Below are positions 10,980-24,034 of a DNA stretch of 64,000 nt, piece after piece (within the stretch, counting starts at the first letter, position 1; every line of letters starts with the position of its first letter). The stretch is from contig OZ316891.1 in the NCBI GenBank assembly GCA_973895155.1, positions 12,772,001-12,836,000 on the forward strand. Direction: 5' to 3'. Under the pieces are notes generated by a model. It did not search any database. It saw nothing but the letters and a program-made list of their open reading frames with translations, and was not told where the DNA came from. Position numbers and translations under genes: made by a program. The DNA is from Marsupella aquatica. Lineage: Eukaryota; Marchantiophyta.

Positions 10980-13900
10980 CTCAACTTTTTCTCTTGATCA
11001 CCCAAAAGATGAATTTTGTGTCTTATAAACCTCTGGGCCCATTATACTATTTAGTGTCACCAGTTCTTATAACAGGTTTCACCCAAGAGATACCATGTAG
11101 TGTCACAAGTTCTTATAACACAATGTGCAATCCTTATAACCACTAATAAATGCAAAATGTTCTATGGTTGTTGCGTGTTCGACCACGTCACCAAATGGGT
11201 TCATCTATGACCGCAATACCAAGTGAACCGGTCTCCGTGTGACCAAAGCAATACATAGCTGCATCATATTTAGAACTTGTATTCACATAGTTAGAGGACT
11301 AGGATTTAGGACAACCCGCATTGTAGGCGCATAAAATCAAAGTGGATAGTGCGTATCTTGAAGCAAATAGAATACATTAGGAACAATGTATTGAGTCTAA
11401 GACCCATCAAATTGCTTAGATACAATTGCATTAGCCTAATGATGTTGTCTGGCCGCTCTTTCATTGCAACTTGCACATCTTGAAGGAACACAAATAAGAA
11501 GAGCAAGAACAAGCAGCACCATAAAAGATCTAGAAATTAACCTAAGCACAATGAGAACAAAAACAAGTTCCCACAAGGGCGGACATATTTGAACTTTAAA
11601 AACCTTTGACTTGTCTAAACAATATTCACATCACCTTGAAAAAAGCAGTGAGGGGGGATGTTATGGTGTTTGTGTAATTCAATGCAGCCACAAATTCTTT
11701 CTTTTGTAATTTGGATACAATAGCCATAGTGTATTCAACCAAGCTGGGAGATAATGCTACGGCACTAGGGTGCTTTGATGCGGCCGTAAGATCATTCATT
11801 TGTAGTTTGAATACACTCACCACAATGTATTCAAACAAGTTGGGAGACGGCAACACAGCACTTGGGTGCTCCAATGGGACTGTAACATCTTTCATTTATA
11901 GTTTGAATACAATAGCCACAATGTATTCAGCCAAGTTGGGAGTCAGGCTGTGATACTATGGCACTTACATGATCCATGCACTACAGAATTACCTTTTGGC
12001 ATTACTACACAAGACCAACCACAATGCTCACGGGCTGAATAGTGAGCCTAAACTATGTAGCTAGTAAACCCATTAACAAGAACATTGTTGTACGTAGTGA
12101 GCCCCGGAAGTCCGCTACGAGAGAATGTGAAACTTTGCATCCACTAGGAGAGAATCTCCAACTTTTGGTCCATTAAGAAAAAAAGATTTGTTTGAAGGTG
12201 CACTAACTAAGTATATATCTTACTCTAACTACATTGGAATGGAGTATATATCTCACTCAAACCACATTGGAATGTAATTTCACGGTTGCATATGTAATTA
12301 AGGACAAATGGTCTCTTTTACAAGCTAGTTACAAGATAACCGTATGTTGACTCGCATGTGTGGGGAGAAATATGGGAGACCATATAGTTGTAAGTGTAAT
12401 ATGTATTTGATCGTACTTATTAAATCTTGGTTGGAAGTTTCTATTACAAAATTATGCATCATTCGCATACCAGTAGCAGTTTTGACTACCGTGTTCACTT
12501 GTGATTGGACCTGACATTTTTCTAAGCCGCTCAGCTTTGCATTGAGACTGTATAATTCATAATGAGAAATTAAAAATACAGATATAATATAACCAGAATA
12601 AGTTTATTCATGACCTTAAAGGTTTTATAAGGGTAAGAAATTATAATAAGATGTTTAACAAGAAAATAGAAAGTGTTATTTTAATGTTTAATTTAAAGTA
12701 AAATAGGTCACTTAAAAATATAAATATCTAGACATAATTTTCTTTATTAAATAGGGTTAATTAAATTAGATCAAGATCACGCATGGTGCGGTAGTGCATG
12801 GGCCTAAAACATGGGCTACCCTACCCTGAAACCCAACCCTAGCTGTATTACATGAGAGCATCAGGGTCATTGACACTCGAGGGGGCGGCCCCGTGACCCA
12901 GAGCCAAAGTTGTGTCAAAAACCCTCTTTGAATACAATACAACCCTTACAAAAGAACATCTCTATTTGATTGAAAATTGAGGGAAGTACATAGAGCTAGC
13001 ACATAAAGGTGGGGAAAATCACAGAGTACAATTTCTAGAGAAGAACTATTAAGTGCCCAAACTAATGGTTGGCCTGGAATCTAAGTTGTGTGACACAAGC
13101 TGGCCCAACGAAGGTGACAAAACAAGAAGTTCTTCTAATATAGTGTGGGAGAACGATGGGGTTAATTCCGTCATTGTTCCTTAAGGTAGTTTCACATCTT
13201 TGACATGTACTGCTATGAATTATTGCATGTGGATCCTCTTTCATGCTTGTTTGTTTGTTTTTTGGGCTCCTTTGTGTTAGTAATGTTGCCTCATCATGAT
13301 TTGGAATCTAATTTGGTTTAGAGTTGTTATCTTCCAAATAAGGCCATGGTGGATTTGCAAACCACAATTGAAGGCCAGTCTAGATTTGCTTCCTTTTGCC
13401 AATCCAGGTCATCAAGGTTGAGTAGGGGCCTGGACTACTTCAAACATTTGTATTTTAATACTCCCCTACACAAGCAAACTTTGACGACTCAGTTTCAAAA
13501 GGAAAAAACAATGCTGTTTTTATCATCAATTTTGAATTTCTCATAGTTACAAGCTTTATTTCTCAATCAAATATAATCTTCTACTGCAGCACACCCAAGT
13601 GATAAAAACCACAGTCACACAAAGTGAATGTCTCGGGTGTTTATTTCATGCCAAAGACAGGAGGATGTTGTGAAGGCTAGGACAATGATTGAAGCCTGTG
13701 TTGAAGCCATGACCTTGACTTTGCTGAGGTTTGGTCACATTTTGAAAGAAATTGTAGATGCTTGTACCTAGAACAAGCAGATGGAGTCAGTACCTATTTG
13801 AGATGAACCATAGAAGGACAGATACATAAGGCATTAATTCAATAGATGTATGCCTCTTGAAAGTGTCTGTTCAGGTAGACAATGCCAACCAGCAATGTCA

Positions 13901-14740
13901 AGATCATATGGTTGCCATCTTCCATGGCTAGTTTGCCCTACATGTTTCTACAAACACCCAGATCCCAAACTCAATGGCTTGTATCCATTGTTAGGAAGCT
14001 TGCCCTAACATGGAGTCAAGCTCGAAGCTACAAGTAATTGAGTTTACAACTATAAATTGTAAGTCATATGACTTGCAATCAGATATACTACAATTTATCT
14101 GATGTACACCAAGTTTCAGAGACAACAGTTCCTTTTGAAGACCATGACAAGATTATTCTTCAAACTAATCTTCTATTTATCAATTGGGGTCAAGCCATGA
14201 TTTCAATTTGAATAAAATTTGATGACAACATGTCAAAGATCTGCACAAATTGCCTTCTTGCCTGGGTGCGTGGATTTTGTCCAACTTTTTCTACGGTATG
14301 TCTTGTATGAATTTTGAGACCTACCAAGAAAAAGCTCATAAAGTACAAGCCAAAAATGGGAAAGATTAGCTTGATTAGTAAGCATTTGTACTTTTTCTTT
14401 TTGCTGGAAAACAATATTGGATGTCAAAGCCTGCCAGCAATCACTAGTGGCCAATTTGTATAACCAAATGTTTTCTTGAGAACAATCATCTGGTAATGTG
14501 CATACGATCATGTCTCACAAGCTAAAGGACCACCTGAACATGGCATGGAAACTATAACTAGTATCTTGATTGAATTACTAGTTTAGGGGGAGATTCCCAG
14601 CTGATTTCTTCACTATATGATGAAGGAAATGTGGAAAAACATAAGACTGAGAAAAATAGTGTTTGTTAGGGTTAGAATTGAGATTATGTCCCTTGAAACG
14701 GGCATTCATTAAACTTTTGCAGAACATATTGTAATGTTCA
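10980..14740. other. spacer with small duplications, no gene seen
   Basis: Apart from the 11.7-kb array, this stretch is AT-rich with only short frames. Local duplications include 'tagtgtcac(c/a)agttcttataaca' near 11,053 and 11,098, and 'tatatatct.actc...cattggaatg' near 12,213 and 12,246. A minus-strand frame at 14,233-14,511 contains DDCSQENIWLYKL, faintly like a copia integrase, but it is too weak to call. Confidence 0.4.
11690..11950. repeat. 93-bp tandem repeat, about three copies
   Basis: A unit with 'agtttgaatacaatagccacaatgtattca', 'caagttgggag' and 'gcactaggg/ttgggtgctt/cc' repeats near 11,705, 11,800 and 11,895. The 93-bp period is a multiple of three, so an 80-codon frame survives on the + strand with a 31-residue repeat (MYSxKLGDG and similar). 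It is probably non-coding, since no gene context was found. Confidence 0.7.
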
Positions 14741-14779
14741 GAAATTAATTTGTGGGACTTGGACAAACTGATCTCATCA

Positions 14780-17700
14780 ATGGCACATCCAAGTTCGTCA
14801 AGCATCGATGAACACCTTCAATCTATCTTGATAGACATTGGGAAAATGGATCAAGGTGAAAGAGAGGCTCTTGAGAAGACTCTGGATCTTCACGGAGATG
14901 AACAGACATCTACATTTGTTGAGGATATAGCTGCAAAAATTCTTCATGGATTAGAGGGAAGGAGGTTGGAAGCAACCGAATCCAGAATGGTGCAAACTGT
15001 AACAAGCAATGCCCTCAATGACCCACTCCACGAAGGGCAAAAGGAAGCCCAAGGATTCAAAGAGAGGGAGAAGGCCAGGACCCCTACACTCTTTACCATT
15101 CACTATATTAAAACAATTAAGATCATGGCTGTTAAAACTATTGGGGGTGAATAAGTCATAAGGGATTGTTTATGATTTAGACACAAATTGTCTAGTTCAT
15201 GATGCAAAAACTGTCACCTTGTTATCAATTTGAAGCTCTGTTTAGTATTTCATTTGTTATGAAAGGAAAAGTTGAGTGTGGTTCAATCTTTTTCTTGTGA
15301 GTGGGAGGTAACCTTGTTGAATGAAAGGTAACATGGTTTACTTTAATGAAGATAATAGTGTTTACAAGAATGTGGTTTAGTTCAAATGGAGGAAAAGCAA
15401 ACGGGACTAATTTGTGCATGCTGCCATATTGGACTGTTGGCAACAGTTAATTCAAGAGAGGGCGGCAGAGTTGGCAAAGAAGTGGGATAATTTGACTTTG
15501 ATGCCAGAAGAGAAAGATGAATTAATCAAGAACCTCCTACACATAGTTGGGTAGCTCAATCTCTCTACCCGAGACACAACCTCTCATATTACACCTTGAT
15601 ATTCAATCAAATAGTGTATAGCTGCCATTCTAGTGACCTGTATTCTTTCATATCAACATACCCAACTCTCATTACAACATATCTTATGGGGATACAATAT
15701 GTATATACATATTGCCTAATATAAACTACAGTCAATATTCAGGGTGTCCATAGGCAATAGTTGACCAATTATAGTACTACCCAGTGACATTGTGTACTCT
15801 TTGTACCTCCATGTCCTAGGACCCATTTGCCAGTCCTTTGTTCACGCTTCACAATTGGTTATGAACCTCTGTCTATTCCCCGTGTTGTTGGATACGTACC
15901 ATAGCTTAATTGCATTGTCCAGCAGGGGAATCTCTCAGTCCCCTGTCTTTAAAAATTTGGCTTGCATTTACCGCTGCTCACAACCGCTGAGGTGCTGTGT
16001 TCACAGATCTGCCAAGCTGCACTATTTAGAAATCTCTTAATCTGAGATTCCCTCCAACTTGGTACTATGGAGGGACAGCACGGCAGCATGAAGTGTCCCA
16101 ATATTAGCAAAGTGGTAATTCTTATGTTGAAGTCCAAACACCTGATATGCATTGTGCACAACATCAAACTAGTTTTAGTTGAGTAGTTGCCGCCATAGGA
16201 CATTATATGTACCTTGTTTTGGGAAAGTAAAGAAACTCGACCATCTTTTTAAAACTCACCTAAACATGGGTGACTTTGCGCATATCAACAATTCAGCCAT
16301 GATTTTAAAAAATCAATGATGAAAAGAAGGGTGACTTTACGGATATCTCTATTGTTAGTTCTATACTTATTTCATCTTTGACATCTACTCCAATATATAT
16401 TTAATCCTGCAGTGCAAGCAGGATTAGTTAGTGTCATATAAGTAAAAGTAAGCCTCATTTTTCGGAATTTATCATATAGGGGTAATAAAGCAAAAGCAAA
16501 ATTGGGTGTAATAGAGTCCATGCGCCTGTGACTGAGATTATTCTGTAAAGGATGAGATTCAATTTTTGTTCAATATGCATGGCATCTTCCAGCTTTGTTG
16601 TTATTATTGACTTTATCAAGGGTATCCGTAAGGGCCTAACCATGTTCACTGACAATCAATTAAATCAAGGCTTAAGCTAGCCCTATGATAAATGCAGATA
16701 TTGGTGGATCATTTTTCTTGTTCACAACTAGTATCGTTCCTTTAATCTTTGAATTTTTGAATTTGTTTTGTTTATATGTGCTTGATGTTTGGTCTTGTGG
16801 TAAGTAGGCTGGAATTGTTGTTTATATTACCCCATGGAATGCTCATTTACTCGGGCTTCTACTGTGAAGCTATTTCTTACTTTAGTTATTGACTTCTGGA
16901 TAGTACTAATTTTGTGCAAATTCAGGTGCTCAGATTATTGTAGGCGGAAGCATTATTAGCATCCCAAATTGTTCACTAAACTATTTGAATGTTAGAGCAG
17001 GTGCAATTTCTGCTCATGTAAATGTCTGATACTCCTGCTTTCAAACACATTCTCCGCATATTTCAACATCAAGGTTAATTGTGTCTGGAGAATTCTCTAG
17101 CTAACTTCAATCATTAACTGTATCCTACCTGGGCGCTATATACAATCAACTTACTACTTCTCAGTTACTAGAACAACCTCCAAATATGCTCACAACAAGA
17201 ACTGTTTGTGTGTTGCAGATAGAAGATATGCAAGGGAAGTTGCATGCTCAAAAAAATCAACTAGTAGCACATAAACAATCCATTCAAAGACTTGCTGCCC
17301 AACTCTCAACATTGAGGAAAAGATTCAACTTTGAACGGAGGAAAATAGGCACAAATAAAGCACTTGACGTAAATGTCAACCTAAGTGGGGTGTTGAGAGA
17401 ACATACTAGAATTCTCCAAGATTGTGTATTTTTTCTAAGAAGACAAATCATGGAGCTAAAAAGAAGAGACCATATGTGTCAAGAACATGAGAAGACAGTA
17501 TACAATGAGTGCCATGCTATGATCTCCAAACAGATATCTCAATTGAAAAAAATAGAAGAGATTCTTAACAACGGGGACCATGCTGAACATGACAGAATAG
17601 TGAAAGACTGCATTCAAACATTAACAACCCATGTCACAGAACTCCAACAAAGGGAAGAGTTGAACCATAATTATCATCAAAATGGGAGAACTAACACAGT

Positions 17701-20680
17701 TGACAATGAGTATCATCAAATTTTAAAAAGTCATATTACAGGAATGCAGAGGAGAAAAGACAGTGGGGATAGCACTGAAGTCATTTTTTATGATTGTGTC
17801 AAACTATTGAACCACCGAATTGATCTATTAGAGACAAGAGGAGTTGAAATTTATGGAGAAAATAATTCCAAGAAACTTGAAGTTATGCTACAAAAGCTCT
17901 GCAATAATATAACAGACTTGAAGGGGGAAGCTAAATTTGGAGTTGATTCTGAAACCATTTTTACTAGTTGCATCGAAATGTTGAATGGAGAGATTGGTGA
18001 ATTGGAAGGAAAAGGCCCAACCAACCTTAGCGATCTTGAAAATTTGGTATCAACAAGCCCAAATGATTATGAGAAAATAACAGTAGAAATGGAACTAAAA
18101 GAGGTAGAGCATCTCATCAGCATGTTAGACACTGAAAGGAAGAAGCAACAACAAGAACTTTTTGATCACCTCAAACATGAAATAGAAGACAGTGAAGGAA
18201 GTGAATCAAATGTTGGGAAAATTGCATCAAGTGATGAGCAAAATGCAACAAATCAAAGCTCTAGTGATATTACTCATTTGGAGCATGCATCATGTAGTGG
18301 AAGTAGTTTCTCAGTGAGTGATCCATCATTAGAAACCAGCTCCTTGTCAAATCATTTAAAGGGATTAAATGCACAGGTAGCAGATCACAATGCTGTGGAA
18401 CATACATCACACATAGGGGCTGATTTTGATGGCAATGAACAACAGTTGAACAAAGAACCCCAATATGATCACCAGACACAGGCATCAATACAACAAGAGC
18501 AAACTCCAACAAGTAGACATGTTCATTTCATAGAAGGACATGAAGATTCTGCTCTATCACCTGGGCCCCTTCAAACTGAGAATCTTATCAATCATCATGG
18601 ACACATGGAAGGTCAAGGGATTGTTGCAAAGTAAGTGTGCATTGCTTTCATAGCCTAGAACCAAAATTCTTGTAGATTGTAGGCATTCAATTTTTGTAAG
18701 CATTTCATAAAAATTCTACTTAGTCAATGATGGTAATAACTACAGCACATAAAGTGCTCACGTCTTCAAAAAGATGCCCCAGCCCACAAGAAAAGCATGG
18801 CAGGAGGGCCAAAAGACTGCCATAGACTAAGCCCAAGGGAAAATAAAGAAGTAAGGGGACAAGGCCAGGCAGCTAAACAAGACAACCAGTAAGAAAATTG
18901 GACCCTGGAGCAATAGTCTCAAGAAGAGCAAGGCCAACCGCCATTCACAACAAGCAGCCAAAAGCATCATTTCTAACACACTAAATGTCAAGTGGTGCAA
19001 ACCAAGTCTAAGCATCCTACTCTGACAAAAGCTGTGCTACTAGGCCACCTCTTACATCTATCTTTGAAAATGTAGGAAGATAAAGTATCTTAGATAAAGT
19101 ACCCGAAGGGATCAAATTGGGAAATATGTTAGAGACCTAGGATAGATAGAAATTCTCCTACAAAAATGGAAGCAAATATACATACTAAGATACTTTGCAT
19201 GAGAAAGTGCAGCACTAAGTATTTTCTGTCGCTAACTTAAATGTTGCTGTATTTTAGTACAAAGTTTACAACAAGCGCAATTGAAACAAAGTAAGAGGTA
19301 AGGGGGAAACTTGATAAATTGGTTATGAGTTTCTGCTCTTTATATTTAAAAAAAATCTGTTGTAATTCTAGGAGTAAGACAAATATAGTTAGACAACACA
19401 TTTGAGTGACTAATCAGTTTATTACTAATTGGTGATGCAGGTTGCATAGGTTTTTTTTTCCACTAGTGCTATTTTTCACCCTCTTAGCATGTTGTTACAT
19501 GATCTGGACTTTTCTCCCTCAACTGTTTCCAGACTTTACTCACAAAGTGGTAAGATTGTTTTCCCCCATTTTATTTTAATACAAGTAGGCCAACCAAAAC
19601 TCTGCGATTATGTTGTTAGAACCAACAGAACACAAAATGTGAACATAATAGTAATAAGCTAGTAAACCCTCAAATTACCACATAGAACTTCTGCCAGTAG
19701 AGTTATGAGGTCCTACGCAACCTACTGACTTTGTGGCAAAGAAAGGTTTGTTTATCTTGGAGAAGTTTTTGTAAGAATTTCATTCAACTACTCTTCACCC
19801 CAATCTGCTTTGCGTCCAATCCACACGGTGCAATTTTTGGCCTGAACGTTTTGCTTGAAGGTACTCACAGAGCTCGCGGTTCTCTCATGTTGAAGATTCA
19901 ATACAAAACTATGGAGAAGCTCATGACTGGACCCTGGAAAGATTGAAAGACATAAGAATCCGACAACTTAAAGACTCAATAATCAAGAAATCGTCAGAAA
20001 GAGTGAACGATTGGAACCAAGGATTAAGAACTTCAGTGAGGAAATCCTCAGAGAGTGTGAAAGGTTGGAATCAAGGACTTAAAAGTTCAGTTCAAAAGTC
20101 CTCGGAGAAAATGAAAGATTGGAACCAGGGAATTGAGGACACAATTTGGTTTTCCTCAGAAAAATTGCAAGATTGGAACAAAGGATTGGCGGATGCAGCT
20201 TATAAGTCATCGGAAAGAATTAAGGGTTGGGGGTTGCACAACTACTTGAATTCCAACACTCAAGAAGTGAAGGATGATGAAAACTTACCACCAAAACTGG
20301 AAGTATTTGAGCATTTTGTAGTAGAATCTGTAGATAATGGAAATTCAGATGCAGGTTGGAGAACTGATTATTCTTTTCGAAATATGGTGAAGAATGTCTA
20401 TCGTCAGCTGTTGGAAATGACTCATGCCGCATTTTTCTTTATGACATATATATTCTTTATCTTCTTTGAGGCATTTGAGGGGATTGTGAGAGTTTTTGTT
20501 CCACCATTCAATTTGGTAAATAAGTTCATCATCAAAACAACTCCTTTTCCAGATTCCATTTGTCTAACTGAAGCGTTTGATACTTTTCATGCATTCAATA
20601 CATTGTTATCAACTTGGAGGACTCAGCTTATTGAGCAAAAACATTGCTATTGGTTGAACTATCAGCTGTCACATAGATGA
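14780..20680 (+). CDS. unrecognised coiled-coil membrane protein, ~882 residues
   Basis: The proposed exons are 14780-14998, 15447-15545, 17219-18630, 19441-19549 and 19871-20680. All phases agree and the sum is 2,649 nt. The exon 3-4-5 joins are strong (AAA|GTAAGT, gatgcag, GTG|GTAAGA, ctcacag). The exon 1-2-3 joins rest on weaker donors (ACT|GTAACA, ATA|GTTGGG). Residues ~107-160 are coiled-coil. Residues ~166-375 hold seven diverged ~30-residue helical repeats with the core I-x3-C-x3-L-x3-I-x2-L. Next comes an acidic, Ser-rich linker. Exon 4 encodes a hydrophobic segment (PLVLFFTLLACCYMIW). Residues ~653-733 hold 4.5 copies of an 18-residue repeat (KSSERVNDWNQGLRTSVR), followed by a second hydrophobic segment (AAFFFMTYIFFIFFEAF). 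I know no family with this layout. It is probably membrane-anchored with a long cytosolic coil. An open segment at 20,826-20,965 with a CT|GTGAGT donor hints at further exons or alternative ends. Confidence 0.72.
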
Positions 20681-20689
20681 CCCTATAGG

Positions 20690-22980
20690 CTTGTCCCATT
20701 CCTAAAAAAAGGATGACCCAATAGACTACATAGATTCAATTTACAAATATTAAAACATATGCTGCAAGTGTAACCAAGTGGGATTACAAAACTATAATAG
20801 AGTGTGGTTGTTTTGTGTTTACAGGTCTAAATTGTATATTGCAAAGATACGGCTTGGTTGAAGTATCTTGCAATATTTGTGAGACTTCACAAGAGAAATT
20901 AAAAATCTCCCACGTCAATCACCAAGTTATATGGATATCAAACACTCGGAATGATAGAACCCTGTGAGTTCTCTTTCACTTTACAAAATGCCAATGGTCA
21001 AAGTAGCATTTAGAAAACATTAGAAACAAGCTGGAGGTGAGAATCACTGAGATACAAGCTGGGGATTGAGAATCACTGAGATCTACACACAGGTTTGGTT
21101 CTATCTAAGTAAGCTAATTTCCTAGACAGTGCATTTTATGTAAACAGCTTTAAAGTACATTGCCACTAAAGATTTGCCCAATAACAACACGCCACTGTTT
21201 TTTGTATTTCTAAACTGCCACTCTTTCATCTATGGTTACTTGGGTTAGCTCGCCTTCCATGTGTTGCATCCTGATTGGGTGGATATTATATCTGAATTGT
21301 GTATGGTTGGATTTCTGTTGCCCAGGACCTGTGCTGGTTTGATATCCTTACTCTCTGCGAGGGGGGTGTTGTTTGCTCTCACTCTACTGGGCAGGGAGTC
21401 ATTTTTGAGGGGCACTTCTCAAATGGAATCCCCTGGTCACAAGACAACAACAAATGCTAGTGAGCAAGGTCTACGTCTGCACATGGAGCTGTCACTGCGC
21501 TGCAAAGGAAAGTAGGAAATAAGAGAAGACTGCAGAGATTTGTAGTGTGATTGCGCACTGGAGTGGGAACCCAATTGACCCTACATTGTGCTGCCATGGA
21601 GCTGGGAAAGTGGGGACAGAGAAGAGAGCCGATGTCTGTCCTCTTATTTTTTCGTTTAGCAAGAGGCAAGAAAGTTAATGTTATCATGTCGAAGAAATTA
21701 GTCTTCAATACCTCTTCACCAATGTTTCTGGAGGTATTTGCTTGATAGACCCCCAAAATGAAACTTGTTACTTGATCAACCCCCTGAGGTCTATTAAGGG
21801 TCCAGATCTGAGATCTAAAGGTCCATTAACGATCCAGATTGGGGAAAAGCATGGAGGGGGTTGATTAAGCAAACTTTTTCAAGAAGGGGGTCTACTAAGC
21901 ATATCTCTCAATGTTTATGTACAACAACATATTTATCAGTCAATGGCACTATCAATCCACAACAGAATTATAATTACTATGGTGCATGAGAGATTTATTC
22001 AATCTGCTTCTAAAGACTCATCCGCCTCTAAAGACTCGAAGATTGTATATTTTAGCTAAAGATTTGAAAGAATTACAATCAATTTAAAAAATGGATTTCC
22101 GTAAAGCTTTTCTGGGTAGCAACGTGAAATTTGATTTGACATTGCAAAGTCAAATGATAACAAAATTCAGTGTGTAATATGGCATTGGAAAGGTCATAAA
22201 GGGATTATCCTAATGAGCCCATGATTGTCAACATTGATCAAGAATCAAGTGAGTAATTCCAAAACTAGATTTTGCAGTGCATTGTATGGACATTGAAAGT
22301 TAAAACTGACCGGCTATGGCAACAGCAGGTTGATCAAAGTTGAGCTCATGAGCAAGAGAGGTCAAGGTTGTAAGTGAGTAATAGTTAGTAAAAGAATGCT
22401 CGTGAGCTAACCCCACTGGAGAACATGAGGGTAGTCTGTGATGGACAGTGCCTACTGAACAGACTCTAAGCTAATCAGTACCTCAGAAGGGATGGAATCT
22501 AACCCATGATGGTTAACCTCTGTCTGTCTTGGGTTATCCTTACTGCCAAAAAATGGCAGTATTACAAATAACACATACATTGACCATATAACAAATAAGC
22601 ACATCTTTAGTGGCACCTTACTTAAAAGCTGTTTGCCTGAAACTCTGATGTACTCTCTAAGAAATCTGCTATGCTTTAAGATCTTTCCATATATGATAAA
22701 GTTTGCATTCAAGTATCATTGTACAAAGTGTTCTGCTAATATCTTCTTTGTATCAGTATTCTTGTTGTTCCTAACAAAGTAATTTGTGCTCAACTTGACA
22801 GGAGAGTACTGGATGGAACATGTGGACTGAAAAATGATGGGCTCTGGGTGTCTAAGACCAAAAAAACCCATATGAAATAAATTTTGTTTTTGGTCACTAT
22901 AGAGATTTTGCAAAATTCCATGACATTTTCCACTACCTAGGCTTCAAGTTGCTGGGAGAGTCTTCCCTTGCTTGGCAAGA
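20690..22980. other. AT-rich spacer downstream of the coiled-coil gene
   Basis: Apart from the MITE at 21.7 kb and the possible extra exon near 20,826-20,965, no gene is seen. A small duplication 'caagctggrg.tgagaatcactgagat' lies near 21,028 and 21,056. Confidence 0.4.
21728..21909. mobile_element. MITE with 8-bp target duplication (hAT-like)
   Basis: The element is ~182 bp with terminal inverted repeats. The left end reads ctggaggtatttgcttgata and continues gacccccaaaatg. The right end is its diverged reverse complement (gggggtctactaagcatatc). It is flanked on both sides by 'caatgttt' (21,720-21,727 and 21,910-21,917). An 8-bp target duplication is typical of hAT elements. There is no coding capacity. 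A second copy lies at 57.2 kb. Confidence 0.7.
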
Positions 22981-23039
22981 ACTACAAATGAAACAATTAA
23001 AACTACTCAAATTCTTTGGGGGGGGGGGGGGGGTGGTGG

Positions 23040-23270
23040 TCACTATATGGAGCCCCCTAGCTATCAACTGCAACATTTTTAAAGATTGAACACTCTACAA
23101 ATAAAATGATAATTCTAGTGTTTGTTTTTTGATCCTATTAATTTGGAATATTCTTGGAAAATTCCAGAAATTGGCTAATAAATCCTGTCTATTTTATAAG
23201 TCTCCAATTCAGATTAAAAATACTCTATTGCCTTTCAAATAAAATTTCTATTTTGTATGTGACGGGTTGG
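23040..23270. repeat. dispersed repeat, copy 1 (partner at 48.5 kb)
   Basis: The segment running from 'cactatatggagccccctag' through 'cctattaatttggaatattct' to 'atttctattttgtatgtgac' aligns, with ~65-70% identity by eye, to 48,495-48,715. It is preceded by a G homopolymer at 23,019-23,032. No coding function was seen. Confidence 0.55.
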
Positions 23271-23299
23271 AAGATTTTGAGTGATCCCCCAAATTAGCT

Positions 23300-24030
23300 C
23301 AACTTCATCAACAAACCAGGGCAATTGCACACTCAATGGAATCTAATTGCCAGGGCAACTCCCAATTTGACACTTTTTCTCCCCGTTTGTCTTGGAATCT
23401 TTGCAGCTGTACACCCGATCTTTGAGGCTTTCCTAGAGGCCTGCATAGTCTTTCTTATAGAGTGGGACCTTATCCCCCTATTTCTATTGTCACAACCTTC
23501 CTTAGACAATGGTGTGTGTAGCACTACAAAGGCTCAGGCATTCTCTATTTCTTATAGTGGTGAGGTTGTAGGTTTCAGGAACTATAGTCAAATTCCTTTG
23601 CATTAGCCTCCTCTCCAGTTTGCTTGAGAGTTTTACCAGGCTTTTCAGTTTGTGGCTGGATAGGGTCTCAGGTTTTTAGATTGTTGTAGTGTTGGACTTT
23701 AGCTGACACTCTGGGCATTCTGGATCTTCAATTTTCTTTGGGGTTTTCCTTGTCCCCCCCCCCCTTTATTGAAGCTCTTGCCTTTGGGTTAGACTCCGGG
23801 TTGGACCTAGGCTTTGGCCGTGTGATATCCAAACAACGAAGCGCAATCCAAAGATACTCTTCTACTATCTAGAGTGAAGCCTGTAAACTGTGAGTCTAAC
23901 CAAGTGCATAATTGAGAGTGAGGGTGCAGACAAAAAAGGGGATGGGAGCAAAGATGAAATGAAAATAGCATAGAATAGTTTTTTGTGCAAGGTTTTCTTT
24001 CATCCTCATCTCTATTTACTTTCAAGGGAC
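23300..24030. other. spacer, no gene seen
   Basis: Only short frames occur. A C-run lies near 23,755-23,764. Nothing here resembles a known protein or RNA. Confidence 0.4.
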
Positions 24031-24034
24031 ACGT

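Noticed and set aside
14233-14511. Possible copia integrase fragment on the minus strand
   Set aside because: DDCSQENIWLYKL is a weak match, and no zinc finger, RT or LTRs are nearby.
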